Notes: generated by a model from the letters alone, not told the origin. A DNA stretch of 36,501 bases from Streptomyces sp. (GCF_019510245.1 NZ_JAEKKT010000202.1:1-36501), one strand, 5' to 3'; numbered from the stretch's first letter, positions 16,336 to 25,092 are shown. Translations and numbers: made by a program.

Positions 16336-17151
16336 ATGACCGTCCCCCTCCCCCTTCCCGTGGTCTTCATCCACGGCCTCTGGCTGCACAGCACCTCCTG
16401 GCAGCCGTGGATCGACCTGTTCCGTGCCGAGGGCTACGACCCGTCCGCGCCCGGGTGGCCCGGCGACCCCGACACCGTCGAGGACGCGCGGCAGAACCCC
16501 GAGAGCATCGCCGGTCACGGCATCGACGACGTCGTCGAGCACTACGCGGCCCTCATCGAGGCCCTGCCCGTGCGGCCCGTCGTGATCGGTCACTCCTTCG
16601 GCGGGATGATCGCGCAGAAGCTGCTCGGCCAGGACCGCGCCGCCGCGGCGGTCGCGATCGACGCCGCACAGATCAAGGGCGTTCTGCCGCTGCCGCTGTC
16701 CGCGCTGAAGGCGACGCTCCCCGTCTTCAAGAACCCGGCCAACAAGCGCCGTTCGGTCTCCCTGACCGCGGAGCAGTTCCGGTTCGCCTTCGGCAACGCC
16801 GTCGCGGAGGAGGAGTCGGCGGCCCTGTACGAGCGGTGGACGATCCCCGCGCCGGGCAAGCCGCTGTACGAGGCCGCGTCCGCCAACTTCAACCCCCACT
16901 CGCCGGCGAAGGTCGACACGGAGAACAGCGGGCGCGGCCCGCTGCTGCTCATCTCCGGCGGCAAGGACCACACGGTGCCCGAGGTCGTCACCCGGGCCAC
17001 CCTCAAGCAGTACCGGCACTCCGAGGCGGTCACCGACATCATCAACTTCCCGGACCGCGGGCACTCGTTGACGATCGACGGCGGCTGGCGCGAGGTCGCG
17101 GACACCGTTCTCACCTGGCTGCGGCGGCAGGGCCTGGAGGCCGGCCGGTGA
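16336..17151 (+). CDS. Alpha/beta hydrolase
   Basis: A 271-residue cytoplasmic alpha/beta-hydrolase; substrate unknown. The oxyanion-region motif FIHGLWLHS is at residues 11-19, the nucleophile elbow GHSFGG at 85-90 (Ser87), the acid Asp211 in SGGKDHTVP, and His243 in DRGHSLTID, a complete triad. I chose the ATG at 16336, preceded by GAGAGAGG; a longer frame upstream has no such site. The stop overlaps the GTG start of the SDR gene (GTGA), so the two are translationally coupled and may act on one substrate. An esterase or lactonase role is a guess. Confidence 0.85.
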   Translation: MTVPLPLPVVFIHGLWLHSTSWQPWIDLFRAEGYDPSAPGWPGDPDTVEDARQNPESIAGHGIDDVVEHYAALIEALPVRPVVIGHSFGGMIAQKLLGQDRAAAAVAIDAAQIKGVLPLPLSALKATLPVFKNPANKRRSVSLTAEQFRFAFGNAVAEEESAALYERWTIPAPGKPLYEAASANFNPHSPAKVDTENSGRGPLLLISGGKDHTVPEVVTRATLKQYRHSEAVTDIINFPDRGHSLTIDGGWREVADTVLTWLRRQGLEAGR

Positions 17152-17975
17152 ACTCCCGTCCCCAGGCCGCCGGGACGTCCGCCGACGACGCGGACCTGGC
17201 CGGGCGGACGGTCGTGGTCACCGGCGCCGGACGCGGCATCGGGCTGGCCGTCACCGAGGCCTTCCTCGCGGCCGGCGCCCGCCTCGTCGCGGGTTCCCGG
17301 GAACGCACCGAAGCCCTCGACGAGCACGTGAAGCGGGGGGCCGAGCTCACCGTCGTGGAGGTCGACCTCGCGACGCCCGGGGGTCCGGCCGCGCTGGTCG
17401 CCGAGGCCGTGGCGCTCCACGGCGGGGTCGACGTCCTGGTGAACAACGTCGGTGCGGTACGGCCGCGGACCGACGGCTTCCTGGGCGTGACGGACGAGGA
17501 CTGGGAGTGGACGTTCACGGTCAACCTCATGGCCGCCGTCCGCGCCACCCGGGCCGCGCTGCCGCACCTGCTCGCCACCGGCGACGGACGTGTCGTCACC
17601 GTCTCCTCGGTCAACGCCCGGCTGCCCGACCCGCTGGTCATCGACTACGGCGCGGCGAAGGCGGCGCTGACCAACTTCTGCAAGGCCCTCTCCAAGGAGG
17701 TGGGGCCGCGCGGCGTGCGGGTGAACACCATCGGTCCCGGCCCGGTGGAGACGGCGCTGTGGCAGGGCGCCGGCGGTGTCGCCGACACGGTCGGCCGGTC
17801 CCGGGGCGTCGACCCGCGGGAGGTGGCCCGCGGCGCGGCCGGCCAGTCGGTGACCGGCCGCTTCACCCGGCCGTCCGAGGTGGCCGACCTGGTGGTCTAC
17901 CTAGCCGGTCCGCGGGCGGCCAACATCACCGGCGCCGACTTCGTCATCGACGGCGGCCTCGTCGAGTCCCTCTGA
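17148..17975 (+). CDS. SDR-family oxidoreductase
   Basis: A 275-residue classical short-chain dehydrogenase/reductase. It has the cofactor loop TGAGRGIG (25-32), NNVG at 99-102, catalytic Asn126, Ser154, Tyr167 and Lys171, and GPGPVET after the active site. Arg51 after the second beta-strand (GSRER) suggests NADP(H), though this is not decisive. The GTG start overlaps the hydrolase stop by 4 bases. It is clearly related to the SDR at 24289-25083: both contain NARLP before the active-site Tyr and AAKAALTN after it. Substrate unknown. Confidence 0.88.
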   Translation: MNSRPQAAGTSADDADLAGRTVVVTGAGRGIGLAVTEAFLAAGARLVAGSRERTEALDEHVKRGAELTVVEVDLATPGGPAALVAEAVALHGGVDVLVNNVGAVRPRTDGFLGVTDEDWEWTFTVNLMAAVRATRAALPHLLATGDGRVVTVSSVNARLPDPLVIDYGAAKAALTNFCKALSKEVGPRGVRVNTIGPGPVETALWQGAGGVADTVGRSRGVDPREVARGAAGQSVTGRFTRPSEVADLVVYLAGPRAANITGADFVIDGGLVESL

Positions 17976-18044
17976 CCCGCCGTCACGGCATGGCGGCCCC
18001 CGAGCCCGCCGCGCCCCGTTTCCCCTCACGGCAGCCTCGCTTCG

Positions 18045-18182
18045 TCGGTCGACAAGCAGGTGCGTCGCTACGCCACCCACGTCACCCCGGCCGTCGTCCC
18101 CGACTCCGGCAACTGGATCTACGAGGAGCACCCGAAAGAGATGACCGACATGCTGCTGCGTTTCCTGGACGGCCCGCGATGA
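18045..18182 (+). pseudogene. C-terminal remnant of an alpha/beta hydrolase
   Basis: One frame ending in TGA at 18180-18182 encodes VDKQVRRYATHVTPAVVPD followed by SGNWIYEEHPKEMTDMLLRFL. This is the last strand and the His-bearing end of an epoxide-hydrolase-like protein (usually SGHWIYEEHP, here with Asn in place of the catalytic His). Nothing upstream (17976-18044) continues it, so the first ~230 residues are gone. The stop overlaps the cupin ATG (ATGA), so the lost gene once led that operon. Not expected to be functional. Confidence 0.75.
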
Positions 18183-18676
18183 CCTCGGGAGCGAAAACGA
18201 CCGGCTTCTTCCCGACCTTCGGCCCGACGCCCGAGCGCGAACCCTTCTGGTTCCTCGGCGGCCGGGCCAGGATCCTGCTTCCCGGTACCGCGACCGACAA
18301 CCGGGTCAGCCTGATGGAGTTCGCCGACCCGGCCGGCCACGCGCCCCCGCACCACGTCCACGAGGACGAGGAGGAGATCTGGTTCGTCCTCGACGGCGAG
18401 GTGACGTTCTTCGTCGGCGACCAGCGCCACGACCTGGTGCCCGGGCAGGTCGCGTACGGGCCGCGCGGGGTGCCGCACAGCTATCTGGTCCGCTCGCCCG
18501 AAGGGGCGCGGATAGCGGCGCTGTTCAGCCCGGCCTGCATCGAGGAGTACTTCAGGGCCAACGGCATCCCGGTGGCCGAGGCCGGGGAGCTGCCGCCCGA
18601 GTTCGATCTCGGCGCGGTCGTGGCCTCCGCCGAGGCCTTCCACCTGCGCGTCACCGGACCGCCGCCGTCCTTGTGA
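18179..18676 (+). CDS. Cupin-domain protein
   Basis: A 165-residue single-domain cupin. Motif 1 is APPHHVHEDEEEIWFVLDGE (about residues 56-75), with His and Glu metal ligands, and motif 2 is PGQVAYGPRGVPHSYLV, with the last His. The fold could be a small dioxygenase, isomerase or sensor; the sequence does not say which. The ATG at 18179 overlaps the stop of the hydrolase remnant, so it formerly depended on that gene for coupling. It is followed after 40 bases by a chloroperoxidase-type hydrolase on the same strand. Confidence 0.82.
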   Translation: MTSGAKTTGFFPTFGPTPEREPFWFLGGRARILLPGTATDNRVSLMEFADPAGHAPPHHVHEDEEEIWFVLDGEVTFFVGDQRHDLVPGQVAYGPRGVPHSYLVRSPEGARIAALFSPACIEEYFRANGIPVAEAGELPPEFDLGAVVASAEAFHLRVTGPPPSL

Positions 18677-18716
18677 GCCGCCCGCCCCTCCACCGAGCAC
18701 CCGAAGGGAAACCGAC

Positions 18717-19550
18717 ATGCCGTACATCATCGTCGGCCAGGAGAACTCCGCCGCCATCGAGCTGTACTACGAGGACCACGGGAGCGGGCAGCCCGTCGTA
18801 CTGATCCACGGTTACCCGCTGGACGGCCACTCCTGGGAGAAGCAGCTCCCGGCCCTGCTCGACGCAGGCCACCGGGTCGTCACCTACGACCGGCGCGGCT
18901 TCGGCCGGTCGTCGCAGCCGACCACGGGCTACGACTACGACACCTTCGCCGCCGACCTCGACGCGCTGCTGACCGAGCTGGACCTCACCGACGCGGTGCT
19001 CGTCGGGTTCTCCATGGGCACCGGGGAAGTCGGCCGTTACCTGGGGACGTACGGCTCGCAGCGCGTCGCCAAGGCCGCCTTCCTGGCCTCCCTCGAACCC
19101 TTCCTGGTCAGGACGGACGACAACCCGGGCGGCGTCGACCAGTCCGTGTTCGACGGCATCCTGGAGGCGGTCACGAAGGACCGCTACGCCTACTTCACCG
19201 GCTTCTACGAGGCGTTCTACAACCTCGACGAGACGCTCGGCAGCCGGATCAGCGAAGAGGCCGTGCGGGCGAGCTGGAACGTGGCGGCGGGCGCGTCCGC
19301 CCACGCGTCGGTGGCCTGCGTGCCCACCTGGATCACCGACTTCCGCGCCGACGTCGCCAGGATCGACGTGCCGACGCTGATCCTGCACGGCACGGCCGAC
19401 CGGATCCTGCCGGTCGACGCCACCGGGCGGCCCTTCCACGCGCTGCTGCCCTCGGCCGAGTACGTCGAGATCGAGGGCGCCCCGCACGGTCTGCTCTGGA
19501 CGCACGCCGAAGAGGTCAACGCCGCGCTGCTTGCCTTCCTGGCCAAGTAG
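18717..19550 (+). CDS. Alpha/beta hydrolase, non-haem chloroperoxidase type
   Basis: A 277-residue hydrolase of the cofactor-free haloperoxidase/perhydrolase branch. It has HGYPLDGHSWE at 31-41, the GFSMGTGEVGRYLGTYG nucleophile block at 97-113 (Ser99) that typifies this branch, Asp228 in HGTADRILP, and His257 in GAPHGLLWTH. These enzymes form peracids from acetate and peroxide in vitro; the natural substrate is usually an ester or lactone. The ATG at 18717 has GAAGGGAAA upstream. It is probably co-transcribed with the cupin gene. No signal peptide, so cytoplasmic. Confidence 0.9.
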   Translation: MPYIIVGQENSAAIELYYEDHGSGQPVVLIHGYPLDGHSWEKQLPALLDAGHRVVTYDRRGFGRSSQPTTGYDYDTFAADLDALLTELDLTDAVLVGFSMGTGEVGRYLGTYGSQRVAKAAFLASLEPFLVRTDDNPGGVDQSVFDGILEAVTKDRYAYFTGFYEAFYNLDETLGSRISEEAVRASWNVAAGASAHASVACVPTWITDFRADVARIDVPTLILHGTADRILPVDATGRPFHALLPSAEYVEIEGAPHGLLWTHAEEVNAALLAFLAK

Positions 19551-19626
19551 CGGCATTCCGTCGGAGGCACCCGCCGAACTCGCGTCGCGGCCCGGACGGC
19601 GGGCGCCTCAGCCGGTTCCTCCGGGG

Positions 19627-20674
19627 TCAGTCCTCGGTCGCCGGGCCCGGTTCGCCGATCGCGCGCGGGATCTGCTTCCGGGAGGTGATGCCGAGCTTGC
19701 GGAACACCTTGTTCAGATGGAACTCGACGGTCGAGGCGGTGACGAACAGCCGCGTCGCGATCTCCGTGTTGGTCAGCTCCGCGGCAGCCATCGAGGCCAC
19801 CTGCCGTTCTCTGGGGGTGAGATCGAACCTGGTCTCCTCGGTCCGCCTGCGGGCTTTCTCGCCGGTGGCCAGCAGCTCGGTGCGGGCCCGCTCGGCGTAC
19901 GGCACCGCGCCGAAGGCGTCGAAGCCCTCGTAGGCGGCGCGCAGTTGCTTCCTGGCATCGGATCGCCGCTTGCGGCGGCGCAACCACTCGCCGAACAGGA
20001 GCCGGGTCCGGGCCAGTTCCAGGGCCAGCGGCCCCTGCCCGAGCAGGTCGACGGACTCCTCGTAGAACTTCCGGGCGTCGTCGCCCTCGGCCGTCAGGGC
20101 CCGGCCGAGGGCCAGGCCGCCCAGCGCCCAGGGGGTACCGGCGAGCGGGGCCCGTTCCTCCAGCCGGGACAGGGCTCCGCGCACGCCGGCCCGGTCGCCG
20201 GTGCGCACGCCGGCCTCGATGAGCAGCGGCAGAACGATGTTGCCGCAGGTCGGAGGGTCCTCCTCGAAAACGGCCCGCGCGTGCTTCAGCGCCTGCCGGT
20301 AGTGGCCCTGCCCCAGCTCGAACAGGGCCAGCGCGTGCTGCGCCATCAGCTGGAGCACGCCGTGGCCCATGCTCCTCATCTCCGCGGCCTGCCGCACCGC
20401 CGCCCAGGAACGGCCGCAGCAGCCGGTGCAGCGCGCCGAAGCCGAGACCGGTCTCGGACTCGACCGCGGTCAGCCGGACCACGCGCAATTCCGCGGCCCG
20501 CTCCGCGGCGTACTCGAGGAGCCGGGTCTTGCCGATCCCCGGTTCGCCGGTCAGGACCAGAACTCCGCTGAAGCCGTCGCGCACCGCGTCGAGCAGCCGC
20601 CCGATGGCTTCGCGCTCGGCGTGGCGGCCGACCATCGGCGGCCCGGATGCCTGCTGGACGCCGTTCCACACCAT
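19627..20674 (-). pseudogene. LuxR LAL-type regulator with its centre deleted
   Basis: The 5' part (20674 to about 20405) encodes the start of an AAA/STAND ATPase domain: VGRHAEREAIGRLLDAVR, Walker A GEPGIGKTRLL, and GFGALHRLLRPFL. From about 20400 the family continues only in another frame, as a C-terminal half with TPR-like repeats and a full LuxR helix-turn-helix (LTPRERQVASMAAAELTNTEI and STVEFHLNKVFRKLGI), ending at 19627. Related regulators have ~900 residues; here about 75 plus 256 remain, so roughly 550-600 residues, including Walker B, are missing and the join is out of frame. The C-terminal piece could start at GTG 20397 and still bind DNA, but no ribosome site is evident. Confidence 0.85.
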
Positions 20675-20792
20675 GGGACCGCTCCCCTTGTCGATGCCCT
20701 GACAGCCGACCTGGCAGTCGACGTCCTGACCTGAGGAACGCTAGGAAGGCCGCGCTGCCGGAAGCGAGCGTCATGTGACGGTGGTGTGCCGG

Positions 20793-23507
20793 TCAGCGCA
20801 GTGCGCTGACCACCGTCCGCAGCTCGGCGCGCGAGGCCACGCCCAGCTTGGGGAAGATCCGGTGCAGGTGCGAGCTGACGGTACGGTGCGAGAGGTAGAG
20901 CCGCTGGCCTATCTCGCGGTTCGTCAGGCCCTCGGCGGCGAGCTGGACGATCTGCAGTTCGTGGGCGGTCAGCCGGTCCCGGGCGTCCGGGGCCCGGCGG
21001 CGGCTGGTCTCGCCCGCGGCGCGCAGCTCCCGGCGGGCCCGCTCCCCCCAGGGGATGGCGCCGAGCGCGTCGAACATGTCGCGGGCGGCACGGAGGTGGT
21101 CGCGGGACTCGACGCTGCGCCGCCGGCGCCGCAGCCACTCCCCGTACGCCAGGTGGGTACGGGCCCTGAGCAGCGGCCAGGCGCCGAGGCCGGCGGTGAG
21201 CGCGGCCGTGAAGAGCGGGTCGGCGTCCTCGTCGGCGGCCAGCAGTGCCCGGACCAGGCGCAGTTCGGCGTGCAGCACCGGCGCGGAGGTCACCGTGGCG
21301 ATCTCCTCCAGCTCCGTTACGACCGGGAGCACGGCCTCCAGCCGCCCGCAGTGCGCCGCCGCGTCGACGAGGTCACCCACGACCGTCAGCCGCAGGGCGA
21401 CCTGGAACGCGGGGTCCGCCGGATCGTGCAGCCGGCGCAGCCGGCCGAAGGCCTCCTCGAACCGCCCCGCGCCCAGCGCGGCCAGTCCGCGTGCCGTCGA
21501 CGCGGTGGCCAGCACCGGACGGGCCCCGGCCGGCAGACCGAGCTCCTCCGCCTCCTCGGCCAGCGCCAGGGCGGCATCCACCTCCCCGCGCAGCGCGGCC
21601 AGTTTGGCGGCGGTGGCGGTCATCAGCGCGTACATCATCGTCTGGCTGGTCTCGCGCGCCAGCCTCCGTGACTCCTCGGTGGCGGCGATCGCCGCGCCGA
21701 GGTCGCCGACCACGAGAGCGCTCCACGCGTCCGCGCCGACCGTCCGGGCCAGCAGCCCGAGGCGTCCCTGGGCACGCAGCGGCGCGCCGCCGGCCGCCGA
21801 GAACGCCCGCGCGAGGTCGAAGCCGCCGACGAGGAGCGCGGCGGTGCTGAGCATGCGGTAGGCGCGGCCGTCGTCGCCCTCCTTCAGGGCGACGTGCCGG
21901 GCGCGTTCCAGGACGAAGGTCCCGCGGTCGACCGGTGCGGCGTAGGCGCAGATGGCCAGCCGCCACGGATCGAGTTCGTCGAGCTCCAGCCCTTCCACGG
22001 CCCGCAGGACCGTGCGGCGCGCCTCCGGACCCGGATCGGACCAGAAGCACAGCTGCGCCGCGCTCCACAGGATCCGCAGCGCGAGCGCACGGTCCTCCGC
22101 GGCCATCTCCTCGGCGAGTGCCGTCAGGGAGTTGGCGCCTGACGCGTGGCTGTGCAGTCCCTCGTCGAAGCTGCCGCGCAGCCAGACGACGGTGGCGTGC
22201 TGCCGTCGCGACAGCGGCCCGGTGAGCGCCTGGTCAAGCAGCCGGGTCACGGTCTCGGGCCGGCCGAGTTCGACGGCGAAGTCGGCGGCGCGCAGCAGCC
22301 GTTCGGCGCGCCGGTCGGCGTCCTCGCTGAGCGCGGCGGCCTGTTCGAGGGCCGTGACGGCCGCCGCGATGCCGCCGCGGCGTGCGGCCCGGTGCGCGGC
22401 CTCCTCCAACGCGGCGGCGACCGTCTCGTCCGGGTCGTCGGCGGCGGCGGCCCGGTGCCGCAGCTGCCGGTCCGGGTGTTCCCAGAGCACGGCGGCGAGG
22501 GCGGCGTGTGCGGCGTGGCGGACGCCGGTGGGCATGGTCTGGTGGATCGCCGACCGCATCAGCGGGTGCCCGAACCGCAGTTCGCCGCCGACGACCTGGA
22601 CGAGCCGGGCGCGCACCGCCGGGTCGAGTTCCGCGGGTCCGGCCGTGGCGCCGGTGAACAGCCGGGTCGCGCGGTAGGTCTCGGGGAGCGACGAGCTGTC
22701 GTTGAGGGCCGCGATCCGCAGCAGACTGCGGGTGATGTCGGGCAGGGTCTCCAGGCGGTCGGTGAAGGCCCGTTCGAGCCGCTCGGTGAGCGGCAGCTGG
22801 GACATGTGCGGATCGGCCGACGACCCGAGTGTGCGGGAGAGTTCGGTCAGGGCCAGGGGGTTCCCGGCGGCCTCGGCCAGCAGCCGGCGATGCGCGGTCG
22901 GCCGCAGGTCCGGGGCGCGGTCCGCCAGGAGTTCCGCGGCCTGGCCGTCCGTGAGCGGGCCCAGGGTCACGGAGGTGAGCTCGTCGGAGTTCAGGCGCGA
23001 CCGGTAGCCCTCGCGTGCGGCTCCCACGATGACCACCGGCTCCGTACCGACCCGGCGGGCCACGAAGGCCAGGACACTGGCGGTGGCGTCGTCGAGCCAC
23101 TGGACGTCGTCGACCAGGAGCAGCACCGGCACGGCCGCGGCCGCGTCGGCCAGGAGGTTGAGCACGGCCAGGCCGACGAGGAAGACGTCGGGAACACCGG
23201 CCTCGGCGTGCCCGAGAGCGGCGTCCAGCGCCTGCCGGTGCGGCACGGCGAGCTCGGCGGCTCCCGCGGCCAACGGGCGCAGGACGAGTTGCAGACCGGC
23301 GTAGGGGATGTCGCTCTCGGCCTCGACCCCGCTGGTGCGCAGGACCCGGTGGCCGAGTCCCTCGGCGAGGGCGGCGGTCTCCGCGAGCAACGCCGTCTTC
23401 CCGATGCCGGGCGCCCCGCGGACCAGCACCGCGCTTCCGTGGCTCCGCGGCTCGGCCAGCAGCCGGCGCAGCAGATCCAGCTGATCGTCCCGACCGACGA
23501 GCTCCAC
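20793..23507 (-). CDS. LuxR-family LAL transcriptional regulator
   Basis: A 904-residue LAL regulator. Walker A GAPGIGKT is at 31-38 and Walker B LLLVDDVQWLDD at about 129-140, followed by a long helical TPR-like middle. The C-terminal LuxR helix-turn-helix has LTAHELQIVQLAAEGLTNREIG and RTVSSHLHRIFPKLGV. Such proteins use ATP and an inducer or partner to switch on nearby catabolic or antibiotic genes. I chose GTG 23507, where the conserved ELVGRDDQL begins; ATG 23585 is possible but would overlap the shared operator with the divergent TetR gene. It resembles the broken LAL gene downstream; the two may be old duplicates or rivals. Confidence 0.88.
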   Translation of the reverse strand: MELVGRDDQLDLLRRLLAEPRSHGSAVLVRGAPGIGKTALLAETAALAEGLGHRVLRTSGVEAESDIPYAGLQLVLRPLAAGAAELAVPHRQALDAALGHAEAGVPDVFLVGLAVLNLLADAAAAVPVLLLVDDVQWLDDATASVLAFVARRVGTEPVVIVGAAREGYRSRLNSDELTSVTLGPLTDGQAAELLADRAPDLRPTAHRRLLAEAAGNPLALTELSRTLGSSADPHMSQLPLTERLERAFTDRLETLPDITRSLLRIAALNDSSSLPETYRATRLFTGATAGPAELDPAVRARLVQVVGGELRFGHPLMRSAIHQTMPTGVRHAAHAALAAVLWEHPDRQLRHRAAAADDPDETVAAALEEAAHRAARRGGIAAAVTALEQAAALSEDADRRAERLLRAADFAVELGRPETVTRLLDQALTGPLSRRQHATVVWLRGSFDEGLHSHASGANSLTALAEEMAAEDRALALRILWSAAQLCFWSDPGPEARRTVLRAVEGLELDELDPWRLAICAYAAPVDRGTFVLERARHVALKEGDDGRAYRMLSTAALLVGGFDLARAFSAAGGAPLRAQGRLGLLARTVGADAWSALVVGDLGAAIAATEESRRLARETSQTMMYALMTATAAKLAALRGEVDAALALAEEAEELGLPAGARPVLATASTARGLAALGAGRFEEAFGRLRRLHDPADPAFQVALRLTVVGDLVDAAAHCGRLEAVLPVVTELEEIATVTSAPVLHAELRLVRALLAADEDADPLFTAALTAGLGAWPLLRARTHLAYGEWLRRRRRSVESRDHLRAARDMFDALGAIPWGERARRELRAAGETSRRRAPDARDRLTAHELQIVQLAAEGLTNREIGQRLYLSHRTVSSHLHRIFPKLGVASRAELRTVVSALR

Positions 23508-23583
23508 GTTCCCCCCATCAGCCGGGTCCCCCGGACTCGGTCTGTCTGGAGGCTCAGGGTACTGCCCCGAGGCCGGACCCCTC

Positions 23584-23608
23584 ATTGTGGATTGACCATT
23601 CCAAAAAG
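23584..23608. promoter_or_regulatory. TetR operator and tetR promoter
   Basis: 25 bp matching 24256-24280 at 21 positions, centred on an imperfect palindrome TGGATTGACCATTCCA. Within it TTGACC (23592-23597) is a good -35; 16 bases later TACTCT (23614-23619) is the -10. Transcription would begin at or next to the tetR ATG at 23626, giving a leaderless message. A repressor here blocks the -35, so self-repression is likely, and it may also affect the divergent LAL gene. Confidence 0.75.
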
Positions 23609-23625
23609 TCGGCTACTCTTGCGGC

Positions 23626-24201
23626 ATGGCACGCACCAGGGAGTTCGACGTCGACCGGGCGATAGACCGCGCCACGGACCTGTTCTGGCGCCGCGGCTAC
23701 GCCGAGACGTCGCTGCAGGACCTGCTGCAGGAGCTGTCCATAGGCAGCGGCAGTTTCTACGCGGCCTTCGGCTCGAAGGAACAGCTCTACGTCCGCTGCC
23801 TGGAGCGTTACACCTCCCTCCAGGGCAGCGACCTGGAGAAGACCCTGGACGGGACGACCGAGATCCGGCCCGCGGTCCGCAAGGTGCTCACCTCCATGAT
23901 CGAGGCGGACCTGGCCGAGCCCTCCCGCGGCTGCCTCGTGGTCAGCGCCTCCACCCAGTGCGGCGAGCAGCCCGCGGCGGCGGAACGCGTCACCGCCGCC
24001 GTCCGGCAGGTCGAGTCCCAGCTCGCCGGGGCCTTGGAGCAGGCGCAGGTGCGGGGCGAGATCTCCCCGGACAAGGACCCGAGGAAGCTGGCCCGCTTCC
24101 TCACCACGTTCATCCAGGGGATCCGGATCGTCGGCCAGGCGCGCACGGGGAGGGAGTTCACGGAGGACGCCCTGTCCGTCGCGATGCGCGCGCTGGACTG
24201 A
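23626..24201 (+). CDS. TetR-family transcriptional repressor
   Basis: A 191-residue TetR regulator. The N-terminal helix-turn-helix is RAIDRATDLFWRRGYAETSL followed by QDLLQELSIGSGSFYAAFGSKEQLY; the C-terminal part (about 70-191) would bind the inducer and dimerise. The ATG at 23626 coincides with the predicted transcription start, so the mRNA is probably leaderless. It lies 87 bases upstream of an SDR gene on the same strand and is divergent from the LAL regulator. The same operator lies before its own promoter and before the SDR start, the usual layout for a TetR protein controlling itself and an adjacent detoxifying or catabolic enzyme. Inducer unknown. Confidence 0.92.
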   Translation: MARTREFDVDRAIDRATDLFWRRGYAETSLQDLLQELSIGSGSFYAAFGSKEQLYVRCLERYTSLQGSDLEKTLDGTTEIRPAVRKVLTSMIEADLAEPSRGCLVVSASTQCGEQPAAAERVTAAVRQVESQLAGALEQAQVRGEISPDKDPRKLARFLTTFIQGIRIVGQARTGREFTEDALSVAMRALD

Positions 24202-24255
24202 CCGCCACGGGCGCCCCGCCTCACCGTGCCCGCACCTGCGGCAAGCCGTACCGTA

Positions 24256-24280
24256 ATTGTGTATTGATCAATCCAGAAAG
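24256..24280. promoter_or_regulatory. TetR operator before the SDR gene
   Basis: Second copy of the 25-bp element at 23584-23608, here with a better palindromic core, TATTGATCAATC. It ends against the ribosome site AAAGGA (24277-24282) of the SDR gene, so a bound repressor would block transcription start or elongation. Confidence 0.7.
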
Positions 24281-24288
24281 GAACCGTC

Positions 24289-25083
24289 ATGGAACTGCAC
24301 CTCAAGGACAAGGTCGCCGTCGTCACCGGAGCCAGCAAGGGCATCGGTCTGGCCGTCGTCGAGAGGCTGGCCCGCGAGGGGGTCAAGGTCGTGGCCGGCA
24401 GCCGCACCTCCACCCCCGAACTGGACGCCCTGGTGGCCGGCCACGACGTCACGTTCGTACCGGGCGACCTGTCCACCACCGCGGGCGCGGAGACCCTGGT
24501 CCAGCGGGCCGTGGAGCGCCACGGGCGCCTGGACATCCTGGTCAACAACCTCGGCGCCGCCGAACCCCGCGAGTCGTTCCTCACGATCGACGACGCCGGC
24601 TGGCAGCGGATCTTCGACCTGACCTTCTTCAGCGCCGTCCGCACCACCCGCGCCGCCCTCCCCCATCTGGTCGCGGCGGGTGACGCGGCCATCGTGAACA
24701 TCAGCTCGATCAACGCCCGGCTGCCCCTCCCCATGGTGGTCGACTACTCGGCGGCCAAGGCCGCACTGACCAACCTGAACAAGTCCCTGTCGGAGGAGTT
24801 CGCGCCGCAGGGCGTGCGCGTCAACGCCATCGCCCCGGGCCCGGTCCGCACACCGTTCTGGACCGCGCCGGGCGGCTTCGCCGACGCCACCGCCGCGGCC
24901 GCCGGGACCACCGCGCAGGAGGCGCTGGACGTCATCGTGCCGCAGAGCATGGGCATCACGTCCGGACGGATCAGCGAGGCGGGCGAGATCGCCGACCTCA
25001 CCCTGTTCCTGGCCTCCCCCCTGGCCGCCAACATCACCGGCACGGAGACCCTCGTCGACGGCGGCCAGACCAAGACGCTCTGA
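24289..25083 (+). CDS. SDR-family oxidoreductase under TetR control
   Basis: A 264-residue SDR: TGASKGIG at 13-20, NNLG at 86-89, Ser140, Tyr153, Lys157, and APGPVRTPFW after the active site. The tetrad Asn, present in the paralogue at 17148 (TVNLMAA), is replaced by Thr here (DLTFFSA, about residue 112). That is unusual and may alter proton relay or indicate a distinct subfamily. Arg39 in AGSRTS suggests NADP(H). The ATG at 24289 follows AAAGGA by 6 bases. It is preceded by the TetR operator and probably induced by its own substrate. Its stop is 9 bases from the convergent lacI-type gene. Confidence 0.88.
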   Translation: MELHLKDKVAVVTGASKGIGLAVVERLAREGVKVVAGSRTSTPELDALVAGHDVTFVPGDLSTTAGAETLVQRAVERHGRLDILVNNLGAAEPRESFLTIDDAGWQRIFDLTFFSAVRTTRAALPHLVAAGDAAIVNISSINARLPLPMVVDYSAAKAALTNLNKSLSEEFAPQGVRVNAIAPGPVRTPFWTAPGGFADATAAAAGTTAQEALDVIVPQSMGITSGRISEAGEIADLTLFLASPLAANITGTETLVDGGQTKTL

Positions 25084-25092
25084 GAACGCCGA

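Noticed and set aside
22146..24683. Long plus-strand open frame covering the LAL, TetR and SDR genes.
   Set aside because: It crosses three well-supported genes in the wrong frame and has no recognisable domain.
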